Shown: in pieces, positions 1 to 6,878 of the stretch
Layout of the letters: every line of letters begins with the position of its first letter
How positions within the stretch are numbered: the first letter of the stretch is position 1
From: an uncultured Eubacteriales bacterium
Lineage (GTDB): Bacteria > Bacillota_A > Clostridia > Oscillospirales > Oscillospiraceae
Reading direction: 5' to 3'
Length of the DNA stretch: 12,804 nucleotides
Assembly (NCBI GenBank): GCA_949451265.1
Contig: CASTQR010000032.1
Span: 1 to 12,804, forward strand
Notes under the pieces: generated by a model
The model's database searches: none
Seen by the model: the letters and a program-made list of their open reading frames with translations, nothing else
Told to the model about the DNA's origin: nothing
Position numbers and translations under genes: made by a program

Positions 1-33
1 CTCGGGGACGGCAGACAGGGCGAAGAACGGCAT
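1..33 (-). CDS. Possible 5' end of a gene leaving the window
   Basis: On the minus strand an ATG at 33-31 opens a frame of 11 codons (MPFFALSAVPE) that runs to the window edge. A GGAGG (plus-strand cctcc at 41-45) lies 7 nt upstream of the ATG, which is the main reason to call a start. The hydrophobic opening could begin a membrane or secreted protein, but so short a stretch cannot identify a product. It would be divergent from the small gene starting at 149. I found no convincing minus-strand promoter between them. Confidence 0.4.
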   Translation of the reverse strand, partial: MPFFALSAVPE

Positions 34-71
34 AAAACTGCCTCCAGAGCTGTCTTTGCAGGAGCGATTCC

Positions 72-100
72 TTGACAAGCGTCCCGTTCTGTCATACAAT
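72..100 (+). promoter_or_regulatory. Sigma-A-type promoter of the 74-aa protein gene
   Basis: TTGACA at 72-77 and TACAAT at 95-100 are separated by exactly 17 bp; the -35 is consensus and the -10 differs at one base. Transcription should begin near 107, giving a leader of about 42 nt before the ATG at 149. The open frame upstream of 149 runs through this promoter, so an earlier start at 56 is unlikely. Confidence 0.85.
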
Positions 101-148
101 AAGCCGGATGGCGGAAGCGCCGGAACGAAACGGAAAGGAAGGATGGAC

Positions 149-373
149 ATGAGCTTTGACGTGAAGGCCAAGGTGGAGGAGCTGGTGGGCAAGCTGCAGA
201 AGGACCCGGCCACTCTCAAGAGCTTCCAGGACGACCCCATCAAGACGGTGGAGAAGCTGACGGGCGTGGATCTGCCCGACGAGCAGCTCCAGCCGCTGGT
301 GGCGGGGATCAAGGCCAAGCTGGCCGCCGCCGACCTGGGCGGCAAGCTGGACGGGCTGAAGAACCTGTTTTAA
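149..373 (+). CDS. Small helical protein, 74 aa, RiPP-leader-like
   Basis: I do not recognise a named family with a known function. The start at 149 is chosen because AAGGAAGG (135-142) sits 6 nt upstream and the promoter at 72-100 excludes earlier starts; ATG 143 is the only close alternative. The protein looks almost wholly alpha-helical, is rich in Lys, Asp and Leu, and has no Cys, signal peptide or membrane segment. Residues 19-47 follow the order DP-x(5)-F-x-DDP-x(7)-LTGVDLPD (DP 19-20, F26, DDP 28-30, GVDLPD 39-44). This resembles the DPxFr..L..DP...L...GvelPe layout of nitrile-hydratase-type (NHLP) RiPP leaders. A Gly-Gly at 64-65 precedes only nine residues (KLDGLKNLF), with no Cys, Ser or Thr to modify, and no maturation enzyme is nearby. 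It forms its own transcription unit, with a strong promoter and a terminator 3 nt after the stop. A real small protein is very likely; its role is unknown. Confidence 0.8.
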   Translation: MSFDVKAKVEELVGKLQKDPATLKSFQDDPIKTVEKLTGVDLPDEQLQPLVAGIKAKLAAADLGGKLDGLKNLF

Positions 374-376
374 GCG

Positions 377-417
377 AAAAGACGCGCCTCCGGGACTGGC
401 CCGGAGGCGCGTCTTTT
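377..417. terminator. Bidirectional intrinsic terminator
   Basis: The arms 377-394 and 400-417 are perfectly complementary over 18 bp around a 5-nt loop (actgg). The outer four pairs are A-T, so both strands end in a run of four U. It lies 3 nt after the stop of the small plus-strand gene and serves the convergent methionine operon. The TAA of the last gene in that operon (418-416) sits on the outermost A-T pairs of the stem. Confidence 0.9.
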
Positions 418-1042
418 ATGGGTGATCGTATGTTTGGATGAACTGGGGCACATCGTTGAGATCCTTTAATCTGTCCCGCAGGGTGTCGTGATCCCAGTCC
501 CACCAGCGGATGCGGAGCAGGGCGGCGATGGTTTCCCCGTCGTACCGCCAGCCCATGTGCCGGGCGGGGACGCCGCCCACGATCTCATAGGGCTGTACAT
601 CGTGGGTGGCGACTGCCCCGGCCCCCACCACCGCGCCGTCCCCCAGGGTGACGCCGCCCATGATCACGGCGTTGTGGCCGATCCACACGTCGTTCCCGGT
701 GGACACCGGGCGGGAGCGCCGCCAGCCGATGATGGACGGGTCGTCCTCCCCCAGGCCGTAGTGGGCGGCCCGGTAGGTCAGATGGTGGGCGGCCACCCGC
801 TCCCGCATGGGATGGTTGACGGGGTTGATCCGCACCCCGGTGGCGATGGAGTTGAACTTGCCCAAGGTGGTGAAGATCACATCGTTGGAGCCGAACAGGT
901 AGGTGTAGTCCCCGAAGGCGGTTTCCTCCGCGATGCAGTGATCCCCCAGCTCCACGTAGGCGCCGAAGGTGCAGTTTTTCACCACGCAGGTGGGGTGGAT
1001 CAGGGGCTGGTCGGGCCGCAGGGTCTGGGTGAAGTCCAGCAT
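416..1042 (-). CDS. Hexapeptide-repeat acyltransferase, phosphonate-associated/Xat type
   Basis: This 208-aa left-handed beta-helix transferase probably moves an acetyl or other acyl group from CoA to an unknown small acceptor. Hexapeptide turns occur at residues 14-70 and again at 119-165, where WIGHNAVIMGGVTLGDG, VVGAGAVATHDV and IVGGVPA form the classic Xat end of the helix. Between them lie NPVNHPM (73-79, candidate catalytic His77) and a loop with HHLTYRAAHYGLGEDD (86-101). That loop is characteristic of the acyltransferases often annotated with phosphonate metabolism clusters, although no phn gene is present here. The C-terminal tail contains RWWDWD (179-184). The start has GAAAGGAG 8 nt upstream, overlapping the TGA of the preceding yitJ-type gene 14 nt away, so it is co-transcribed as the last gene of the methionine operon. 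The family assignment is firm; the substrate is unknown. Confidence 0.85.
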   Translation of the reverse strand: MLDFTQTLRPDQPLIHPTCVVKNCTFGAYVELGDHCIAEETAFGDYTYLFGSNDVIFTTLGKFNSIATGVRINPVNHPMRERVAAHHLTYRAAHYGLGEDDPSIIGWRRSRPVSTGNDVWIGHNAVIMGGVTLGDGAVVGAGAVATHDVQPYEIVGGVPARHMGWRYDGETIAALLRIRWWDWDHDTLRDRLKDLNDVPQFIQTYDHP

Positions 1043-1056
1043 GGCAGACGCTCCTT

Positions 1057-2835
1057 TCAGATGGTGAGCCGTTCCAGAATCCGGGCCATAAGGGCTACCC
1101 GGCGGAAGGGGGTCATGAGGTACAGGCCGTCGGTATAGGGGGCGATCTCCCCGGCGATCCGGGTGGAGATCTCCACCGCCAGCTCCTCCGCCTCCTCCCG
1201 GTTTTTGCCCTCGTATAAGGCGGCGATCTCCGGGGCGATGGACATTCCGGCGATCTCGTTGTTCAGGAAGCAGGCGTTTTTGTAGCTCACCACGGGGTAG
1301 ACGCCCCCCAGGATTTTTCCTTTGAGGGTGTTCCGGGCCAGCTTCAAATTGTCCAGCGCCTCCCTGGACAGCACCGGCTGGGTGAGGAAGCCGGACACGC
1401 CGTTTTCCTCCTTCTCCTGGGCCAGCCTGAGCTGGACGGCGAAGTTGGGGGCGTTTACGTTCAGCGCCCCGAAGATGCGGAAGGGGGTGCGCAGGGCGGT
1501 CTGATTGAGGCCGCTGACATAGCGGGCCAGTTTCCGGGAGTTGAAATTGAACACGCTTTTCACCTCGTCCCGGTCGGTGGAGGGGATGGGGTCGCCGGTG
1601 ACCAGCAGGACGTTGTGGACACCCTCCATGGACAGCCCCAGCAGCAGGGCCTTGGTGGCGTTCAGGTTCCGGTCCCGGCAGGTGAGGTGGGGCAGGGGCT
1701 CCACCCCCAGCTCCCGCTTGAGCTTGCAGGCCAGCAGAGAGCTGTCCGCCCGGGGCCGCCCGATGGGGCAGTCGGCGATGGTGACGGCGTCGGCCCCTGC
1801 CTGGGTCAGGGCACGCACCCCGTCCAGGAAGAAGGAGAGGTCGTCGTCCGCCGGAGGATCCAGCTCCACGGCGATGACCCGCTCCCCTCGCTCCAGCTTG
1901 TCGGCCAGGGTGTTGGGGTTGGGGGCTGGCCGGGAAACGGCGGCCGGGGCAGGCCCAGCGGCGGGACGGGCAGGGGGGAGGGCAGCAATGGCCCGGGCGG
2001 CGTGGGCCAGGTGCTCCGGCGTGGTACCGCAGCAGCCCCCCACGATGGACGCCCCGGCCCGGACAACCTCCGCCAGCTTGTCCCCGAAGTAGTCCGGTGC
2101 GCCCTGGTAGGCTGTCCGCCGCCCCAGCACTGTGGGGTAGCCCGCGTTGGGCATGACGGACAGGGCTTTATCTCCCAGGACGGACAGGTCCAGCCCCCGG
2201 ATATAGTCCAGCAGATGGCTGGGGCCGGAGACGCAGTTAAAGCCTACGGCGTCCACACCGGGCAGGGCGGCGGCGCGGCGGAACAGCTCCGCGCCTGAGA
2301 ACCCCTCACGGGTTGCGCCGTCAAAGGCCACGGCGAAGGAGACGATGAGAAACGCCTCGGGACAGCGTTCCTTTAAATAGGCGGCGAACTGGGCTGTGCC
2401 GTCGCCGGAGGGCAGGGTCTCCAGCAGGAAGCAGCGCACGCCCTGCTCCAAAAACAGATCCGCCTGCCGGCAGTAGACCTCCCCCCGGCTGAGGGCGGCG
2501 CCCTCCGGGGCGGGGCCCAGGTCGGCGAACACAAAGGCGTCATAGGGCGCGGCGCAGTCCAGGGCGATCCGGCAGGCGGCCTCCACCAGCTCTGCCGCCA
2601 GGGTGTCCCGGCCCTGGGCCAGATCCACGCTGACTGTAAAGGTATTGGTCTTGATGGCTTGGCACCCCGCCTTTAGGTAGGCCCGGTGGATGGCGGCGAT
2701 CTCCTCCGGCGCGGACAGGCCTGCCAGTTCGCACCGGCTCTCGGCCCGGCCGGGCAGGGCGGCGAAGCAGGTGCCCATGGCCCCGTCAAACAGCAGGGGG
2801 CGGTTCCCCTTCAAATAAGCCCGGATATCCCTCAT
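1057..2835 (-). CDS. yitJ: Bifunctional homocysteine S-methyltransferase / methylenetetrahydrofolate reductase (YitJ type)
   Basis: The 592-aa fusion has two enzymes. Residues 1-285 are a homocysteine S-methyltransferase barrel: FDGAMGT (16-22), TNTF (63-66), and the zinc ligands Cys201 (GFNCVSG) and Cys268-Cys269 (GGCCGTT), all present. Residues 310-592 are a MetF-like FAD barrel with Glu324 (AVELDPP) and Asp415 (VTGDP) at the places of the catalytic Glu and FAD-site Asp of E. coli MetF. A Pro/Ala-rich linker (286-308) joins them. The reductase half should make 5-methyl-THF for MetH. The methyl donor used by the first half is uncertain, because it has no cobalamin module of its own. The length and order match B. 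subtilis YitJ. The start is the ATG at 2835-2833, which shares ATGA with the metH stop and has GAAGAAGG upstream; an upstream extension of the frame would lie inside metH. It belongs to the metA operon, and the acyltransferase gene follows after 14 nt. Confidence 0.93.
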   Translation of the reverse strand: MRDIRAYLKGNRPLLFDGAMGTCFAALPGRAESRCELAGLSAPEEIAAIHRAYLKAGCQAIKTNTFTVSVDLAQGRDTLAAELVEAACRIALDCAAPYDAFVFADLGPAPEGAALSRGEVYCRQADLFLEQGVRCFLLETLPSGDGTAQFAAYLKERCPEAFLIVSFAVAFDGATREGFSGAELFRRAAALPGVDAVGFNCVSGPSHLLDYIRGLDLSVLGDKALSVMPNAGYPTVLGRRTAYQGAPDYFGDKLAEVVRAGASIVGGCCGTTPEHLAHAARAIAALPPARPAAGPAPAAVSRPAPNPNTLADKLERGERVIAVELDPPADDDLSFFLDGVRALTQAGADAVTIADCPIGRPRADSSLLACKLKRELGVEPLPHLTCRDRNLNATKALLLGLSMEGVHNVLLVTGDPIPSTDRDEVKSVFNFNSRKLARYVSGLNQTALRTPFRIFGALNVNAPNFAVQLRLAQEKEENGVSGFLTQPVLSREALDNLKLARNTLKGKILGGVYPVVSYKNACFLNNEIAGMSIAPEIAALYEGKNREEAEELAVEISTRIAGEIAPYTDGLYLMTPFRRVALMARILERLTI

Positions 2836-5192
2836 CCCAGCACCTTCTTCGCGATCTCCACCGACTGTTTGGCGTCCCTGGCGTAGCTGTCCGCGCCGAT
2901 GGACTGGGCATACTCTGGCGTCACCACCGCGCCGCCCACCCACACCATGGGCGGGTTGGGCAGGGCTTTCAGCAGACGGACGGTCTCCTCCATGGCGGGC
3001 AGGGTGGTGGTCATGAGGGCGGACAGGCCCACCAGCGGGATCTGCCTGGCGGTCACCGCCTCCACAATCACTTCGGCCGGCACGTCCCGGCCCAGGTCGA
3101 TCACATCGTAGCCGTAGTTTTCCAGCACCGTTTTCACGATATTTTTGCCGATGTCGTGGATGTCCCCCCGGACGGTGGCCACGGCGATCCGGCCCTTTTT
3201 CACCGGGGCGTCCCCTTTGTCCGCCAAATGGGCCCGCACCGCCTCAAACACAGCCTGGGCGGCCTGGGCCGCGCTGAGCAGCTGGGGCAGGAACAGCTTC
3301 CCCGTCTCGTAGCCCTCGCCCACCTTGTCCAGGGCGGGGATGAGCCGGGTTTCCACCAGAGAAAGGCCGTCCTCCGTCTCCAGGGCCTGTTTTGCCAGAC
3401 GGCCCGCGTCCCCCTTGAGGCCCCGGAGGATAGCGTCCTCTAAGGTCATGTCCTGCCCCGGCTTGGCGGGGACGGAGGCGGCGTCCACACCGGCGAAGCG
3501 TTCCACGTAGGCGCGGCACTGGCCGTCCTCCCCGGACAGCACCCGGAAGGCGGCCACCGCGTCCATCATCTCCCGCTGGTTGGGGTTGAGTATGGGCAGG
3601 GTCAGTCCCGCCGCCAGCGCCTGGGTCAGGAAGCTCTGGGTGATGAGCCCCCGGTTGGGCAGGCCGAAGGAGATGTTGGACACCCCAAGCACCGTCCGCA
3701 GGCCCAGCTCCTCCGTCACCATGCGGACGGCCTTCAGCGTCTCCGCCGCCTGCTCCTGCTGGGCGGAGACCGTAAGGGTGAGGCAGTCGATCCACACGTC
3801 CTCCGCCGGGATGCCGTGGGCCAGGGCCGCGTCCAGGATCCGGCGGGCGATGGCTGCCCGGCCCTCCGCCGTCTGGGGGATGCCGTCCTGATCCAGGGTC
3901 AGCCCCACCACCGCCGCGCCGTATTTCTTCACGATGGGCAGGACGCGGGCCAGCACCTGGGGATCGCCGTTGACGGAGTTCACCGCCGCCTTGCCGTTGT
4001 ACACCCGCAAGCCCGCCTCCAGTGCCTCCGGGTTGGAGGAATCCAATTGCAGGGGCAGGGACACGGCGCTCTGGACTTTCTTCACGACCCGGGGCAGCAT
4101 GGACACCTCGTCCACGCCGGGAAAGCCCACGTTCACGTCCAGGATGTCCGCCCCGGCCTCCTCCTGCTGGACGGCCACGTCCAGGATGTAGTCCAGGTCG
4201 TCCTCCAAGAGGGCCTGCTGGAACCGCTTTTTCCCGGTGGGGTTTACCCGCTCGCCGATGACCCGCACGCCGTCCAGGGGGACGGGGCAGGGAGGCGTGC
4301 ACAGGAAGCTCCCGCCCCGATAGCGCCGGGGGACGGGGGTCTTACCCTCCAGGGCGGCCCGCAGTTGACAAATGTAGTCCGGCGAGGTGCCGCAGCAGCC
4401 GCCGAAGATGGTGACGCCCGCCTCCAGGCAGGGCAGGAGGGCGGCGGCGAAGTCCTCCGGGCCCATGTCGTACCGGCCCGTCACCGGGTCGGGCAGGCCC
4501 GCGTTGGGCTTGGCAATGACGGGCAAACGGGTGCTGGCGCACAGCTCCCGCAGGAAGGGGGCCAGCTTGTCCGGCCCCAGGGAGCAGTTCAGGCCGATGG
4601 CGTCCGCCCCTAAACCCTCCAGCGTCCGGGCCATGGAGGCCACGGTACAGCCGGTGAAGGTGCGGCCGTCCGCCTCGAAGGACATGGTGACGGACACGGG
4701 GAGGGAGGTGTTCTCCTTCACCGCCAGCAGGGCGGCCTTGGCCTCGTACAGATCGGTCATGGTCTCAATGGATGCCAGATCCGCCCCGGCCCGCTCCCCG
4801 GCCACGGCGATCTCTTTGAAATACTCATAGGCTCCCTCGAAGGTCAGGCTGCCCATGGGCTCCAGCAGCTCGCCCAGGGGGCCCATGTCCAGGGACACCT
4901 TCACGCCCGTCCCGGCGGCGGCTTCTTTGGCGATGGCGATGGCAGCGGACACCACCTCGTCCACGGTGCGGCCCGTGCCCGCCAGCTTGGGGGCGCTGGC
5001 CCCGAAGGTGTTGGCGCACAGGATCTGGCTGCCCGCGGCGATGTATTCCCGGTAGATGGAACGCAGCAGCTCCGGGTCGGTGAAGTTCAGCAGCTCCGGC
5101 TTGCCGCCGGGGGGGAGGCCCCGCTGCTGTAATACGGTGCCCATGGCCCCGTCTAAAATGACAATGCCTTGCTTGAAGAAATCAGCGTCCAC
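2832..5192 (-). CDS. metH: Cobalamin-dependent methionine synthase, lacking the activation domain
   Basis: The enzyme transfers the methyl group of 5-methyl-THF to homocysteine through methylcobalamin in the cytoplasm. Its 786 residues hold four modules. The homocysteine barrel (1-290) has DGAMGT at 14-19 and zinc ligands Cys203, Cys266 and Cys267. The pterin-binding barrel (305-565) contains GERVNPTG and DVNVGFPG. The helical cobalamin cap (580-660) contains EGYETGKLFLPQLLSAAQAA. The Rossmann cobalamin domain (667-786) has the base-off motif DxHxxG at 677-682, with axial ligand His679. The AdoMet-binding reactivation domain that makes E. coli MetH about 1,227 residues long is absent; the preceding gene supplies it. 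The start is a GTG at 5192-5190, chosen because AAGGAGGG lies 8 nt upstream. That gives an 11-nt overlap with the activation-subunit gene and a 4-nt ATGA overlap with the yitJ-type gene, suggesting translational coupling. All catalytic residues that I can place are intact. Confidence 0.95.
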   Translation of the reverse strand: MDADFFKQGIVILDGAMGTVLQQRGLPPGGKPELLNFTDPELLRSIYREYIAAGSQILCANTFGASAPKLAGTGRTVDEVVSAAIAIAKEAAAGTGVKVSLDMGPLGELLEPMGSLTFEGAYEYFKEIAVAGERAGADLASIETMTDLYEAKAALLAVKENTSLPVSVTMSFEADGRTFTGCTVASMARTLEGLGADAIGLNCSLGPDKLAPFLRELCASTRLPVIAKPNAGLPDPVTGRYDMGPEDFAAALLPCLEAGVTIFGGCCGTSPDYICQLRAALEGKTPVPRRYRGGSFLCTPPCPVPLDGVRVIGERVNPTGKKRFQQALLEDDLDYILDVAVQQEEAGADILDVNVGFPGVDEVSMLPRVVKKVQSAVSLPLQLDSSNPEALEAGLRVYNGKAAVNSVNGDPQVLARVLPIVKKYGAAVVGLTLDQDGIPQTAEGRAAIARRILDAALAHGIPAEDVWIDCLTLTVSAQQEQAAETLKAVRMVTEELGLRTVLGVSNISFGLPNRGLITQSFLTQALAAGLTLPILNPNQREMMDAVAAFRVLSGEDGQCRAYVERFAGVDAASVPAKPGQDMTLEDAILRGLKGDAGRLAKQALETEDGLSLVETRLIPALDKVGEGYETGKLFLPQLLSAAQAAQAVFEAVRAHLADKGDAPVKKGRIAVATVRGDIHDIGKNIVKTVLENYGYDVIDLGRDVPAEVIVEAVTARQIPLVGLSALMTTTLPAMEETVRLLKALPNPPMVWVGGAVVTPEYAQSIGADSYARDAKQSVEIAKKVLG

Positions 5193-5841
5193 AGGTGGTT
5201 CCCTCCTTGCGGAATTGGCAGTTTTCCCGGAAATTGCAGAACCCACAGCCCCGGATCCGGGCGGGCTGTGGGGCGTCGGACAGGCCGATCACCGCCGTCA
5301 CCGACTTGGCCGGGTTCAGCAGGAAGCTGCCGGTGACGGTGAGGCCCAGCCGCCGCTGGGCGTTCAGGGCGGCGCAGACGGCGGGCTGCAAGTCCAGGGG
5401 CAGGTCGCCGTAGCCGGGGCTGAAGCGGTCGGTGCGGTACAGCGCCGGGAAGCGGGCGGCGATCTCGTCCTCCGCGCCGTCGCAGCCCGCCTCCACGAAG
5501 GCGCTGCCCAGGGCGTCCAGCAGGACGGCCTCCGCCATGTCCCGGGCCTGGGCGCTTCGCAGCAGGGTATCGAACCGGGCGCCTAACGTACAGGCCAGCA
5601 GTACGGCTTGCTCGCTGCCGTCCAGCATCCGCTCCGCCGTGGCGCCGGACAGCGTCACTCCCGCGCCCTGGAGCGAAAAGTGATCCCCTTCCCGCGCCAG
5701 GGGATAGGCCGCCCAGACATACCGGGGCTGGAGGGCGGCGGCCAGCTCGTCCGCCAGCGCCTCCGCCTGCTGGCGCAGCTCCGGGCCGGGATGGGGCGCG
5801 CCCAGATAGCGCAGGGCCTCGCTGACGTCAGGCCTCCTCAT
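5182..5841 (-). CDS. Methionine synthase reactivation subunit (stand-alone MetH activation domain)
   Basis: The 219-aa protein matches the C-terminal activation domain of MetH, which binds S-adenosylmethionine and lets an electron donor such as flavodoxin remethylate oxidised cob(II)alamin. The AdoMet-site motif RxxxGY is seen at Arg139-Tyr144 within [15 protein letters not shown], followed by [15 protein letters not shown] (175-189), both hallmarks of the domain. The last 21 residues carry Cys199, Cys202, Cys208 and Cys217 (CX2CX5CX8C), absent from E. coli MetH and possibly a metal or Fe-S site. In Thermotoga maritima a separate gene product is likewise needed to reactivate a MetH without this domain. 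The start is the ATG at 5841-5839 with GGAGG 5 nt upstream; it overlaps the metA end by 14 nt, and the gene overlaps metH by 11 nt. Another in-frame ATG at 5871 has a poorer site and extends deeper into metA. Confidence 0.92.
   Translation of the reverse strand: MRRPDVSEALRYLGAPHPGPELRQQAEALADELAAALQPRYVWAAYPLAREGDHFSLQGAGVTLSGATAERMLDGSEQAVLLACTLGARFDTLLRSAQARDMAEAVLLDALGSAFVEAGCDGAEDEIAARFPALYRTDRFSPGYGDLPLDLQPAVCAALNAQRRLGLTVTGSFLLNPAKSVTAVIGLSDAPQPARIRGCGFCNFRENCQFRKEGTTCGR
5201..5208 (-). promoter_or_regulatory. Ribosome binding site that fixes the metH GTG start
   Basis: AAGGAGGG on the minus strand lies 8 nt before the GTG at 5192. It sits inside the 3' end of the activation-subunit gene. 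No equally good site precedes the ATG at 5246, so the GTG is preferred. Confidence 0.75.
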
Positions 5842-6781
5842 CGCCGCCTCCAGTGCGCACGCCCCGCTCAATGTCCCGCAAATCGTAGGGCACGGTCTGA
5901 TACACGCAGTAGTTCAGCCAGTTGGCGTACAGCAGGTGGGCGCAGGAGCGCCAGCGCACCAGGGGCTCCCGGCTGGGGTCGTCCTCCGGGAAGTAGTGCC
6001 GGGGGATCTGAATATCCACCCCGGCGGCTTTGTCCCGGAGGTACTCCTTGTTCAGGGTGTCCCGGTCGTACTCCGCGTGGCCCATAAGGAACACCTGCCG
6101 TCCCTGGGGGGTCTTGACGGCGTAGACCCCCGCCTCCTCCGAGTCCGCCAGCACCTTCAGGCCGGGCACCGCCTCGATGTCAGCCCGATCCACGGTGGTG
6201 TTCCGGGAGTGGGGTACCCAAAAGGTGTCGTCAAAGCCCCGGAACAGGATGAAGTTGGCATACTCCACCCGGTGCTGGAACACGCCGAACAGCTTTTGGG
6301 GCAGGGCCCGCTTGGGAATGCCGTAGTGGTAGTACAGCCCCGCCTGGGCCCCCCAGCAGATGTGGAGGGTGGAGTGGACATGGGTTTTGCTCCACTCCAT
6401 GATGGCGCACAGCTCGGGCCAGTAGTCCACCTCCTCAAAGGGCAGGTGCTCCACCGGGGCGCCTGTGATGACCAGGCCGTCGAAATTGCGCTCCTTTACC
6501 TCGTCGAAGGTTTTGTAGAAGGACAGCATATGTTCCTGGGAGGTGTTCCGGGAGATGTGCCCGGACGGGGCGATGAGCTCCAGCTCGATTTGCAGGGGGG
6601 TATTGCCCAGGACGCGGGCTAACTGCGTCTCCGTGTCCACCTTGGTGGGCATCAGGTTCAGCAGGAGGATTTGCAGGGGGCGGATGTCTTGGGTGACGGC
6701 CCGGGTGTCCGTCATGACGAAGATGTTCTCCCGCCGGAGGGTCTGGGTGGCGGGCAGGCGGTTGGGGATTTTAATGGGCAT
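5828..6781 (-). CDS. metA: Homoserine O-acyltransferase, predicted acetyl-CoA-specific
   Basis: MetA activates the hydroxyl of homoserine, the first committed step of methionine synthesis. The 317-aa protein has the usual family length, and family numbering applies directly: nucleophile Cys142 (HICWGAQAG), His235 and Glu237 (MGHAEYD). The acyl-donor specificity position is Glu111 ([11 protein letters not shown]). In E. coli a Gly there goes with succinyl-CoA, while Glu, as in Bacillus cereus MetA, goes with acetyl-CoA, so O-acetylhomoserine is the expected product. This fits the divergent metY. The start is the ATG at 6781-6779 (MPIKIPN, the typical family N-terminus), with AAGGAG 10 nt upstream; the longer open frame would run back through the metY promoter. 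It is the first gene of a minus-strand operon that continues with a 14-nt overlap into the activation-subunit gene. Its own promoter could not be assigned. Confidence 0.96.
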   Translation of the reverse strand: MPIKIPNRLPATQTLRRENIFVMTDTRAVTQDIRPLQILLLNLMPTKVDTETQLARVLGNTPLQIELELIAPSGHISRNTSQEHMLSFYKTFDEVKERNFDGLVITGAPVEHLPFEEVDYWPELCAIMEWSKTHVHSTLHICWGAQAGLYYHYGIPKRALPQKLFGVFQHRVEYANFILFRGFDDTFWVPHSRNTTVDRADIEAVPGLKVLADSEEAGVYAVKTPQGRQVFLMGHAEYDRDTLNKEYLRDKAAGVDIQIPRHYFPEDDPSREPLVRWRSCAHLLYANWLNYCVYQTVPYDLRDIERGVRTGGGDEEA

Positions 6782-6818
6782 TTGGTTTTCGCTCCTTCCA
6801 CTGGGTTTGCCGGGAAAA

Positions 6819-6832
6819 CGGTTGACGAACCG
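6819..6832. promoter_or_regulatory. Inverted repeat over the metY -35 (possible operator)
   Basis: CGGTT (6819-6823) and AACCG (6828-6832) form a 5-bp inverted repeat with a GACG spacer, and the metY -35 hexamer (6822-6827) lies within it. It is also in the metA leader region, so a bound protein could act on both arms. Short arms in GC-rich DNA can arise by chance. Confidence 0.3.
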
Positions 6833-6850
6833 GGCCCCAGGCGGTATAAT
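6822..6850 (+). promoter_or_regulatory. metY promoter
   Basis: TTGACG at 6822-6827 and a perfect TATAAT at 6845-6850 are spaced by 17 bp. The start site should be near 6857, leaving a leader of about 22 nt before the ATG at 6879. That is too short for a riboswitch or T-box, so control should act at initiation or elsewhere. Confidence 0.87.
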
Positions 6851-6878
6851 TCCAAAAAACGTATAAGAGGTGTTGACG

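Noticed and set aside
56..148. 31-codon N-terminal extension of the small protein from ATG 56
   Set aside because: The promoter (72-100) lies inside it, there is no RBS at 56, and the start at 149 has a well-spaced one.
3244..4302. Long minus-strand open frame (352 codons) inside metH
   Set aside because: It is another frame of metH, rich in Gly, Arg and Pro as expected from GC-rich shadow frames, with no recognisable motif or RBS.
6843..6848. TATACC on the minus strand as the metA -10
   Set aside because: It overlaps the metY -10 and has no acceptable -35 at 16-18 bp, so a metA promoter is not called.
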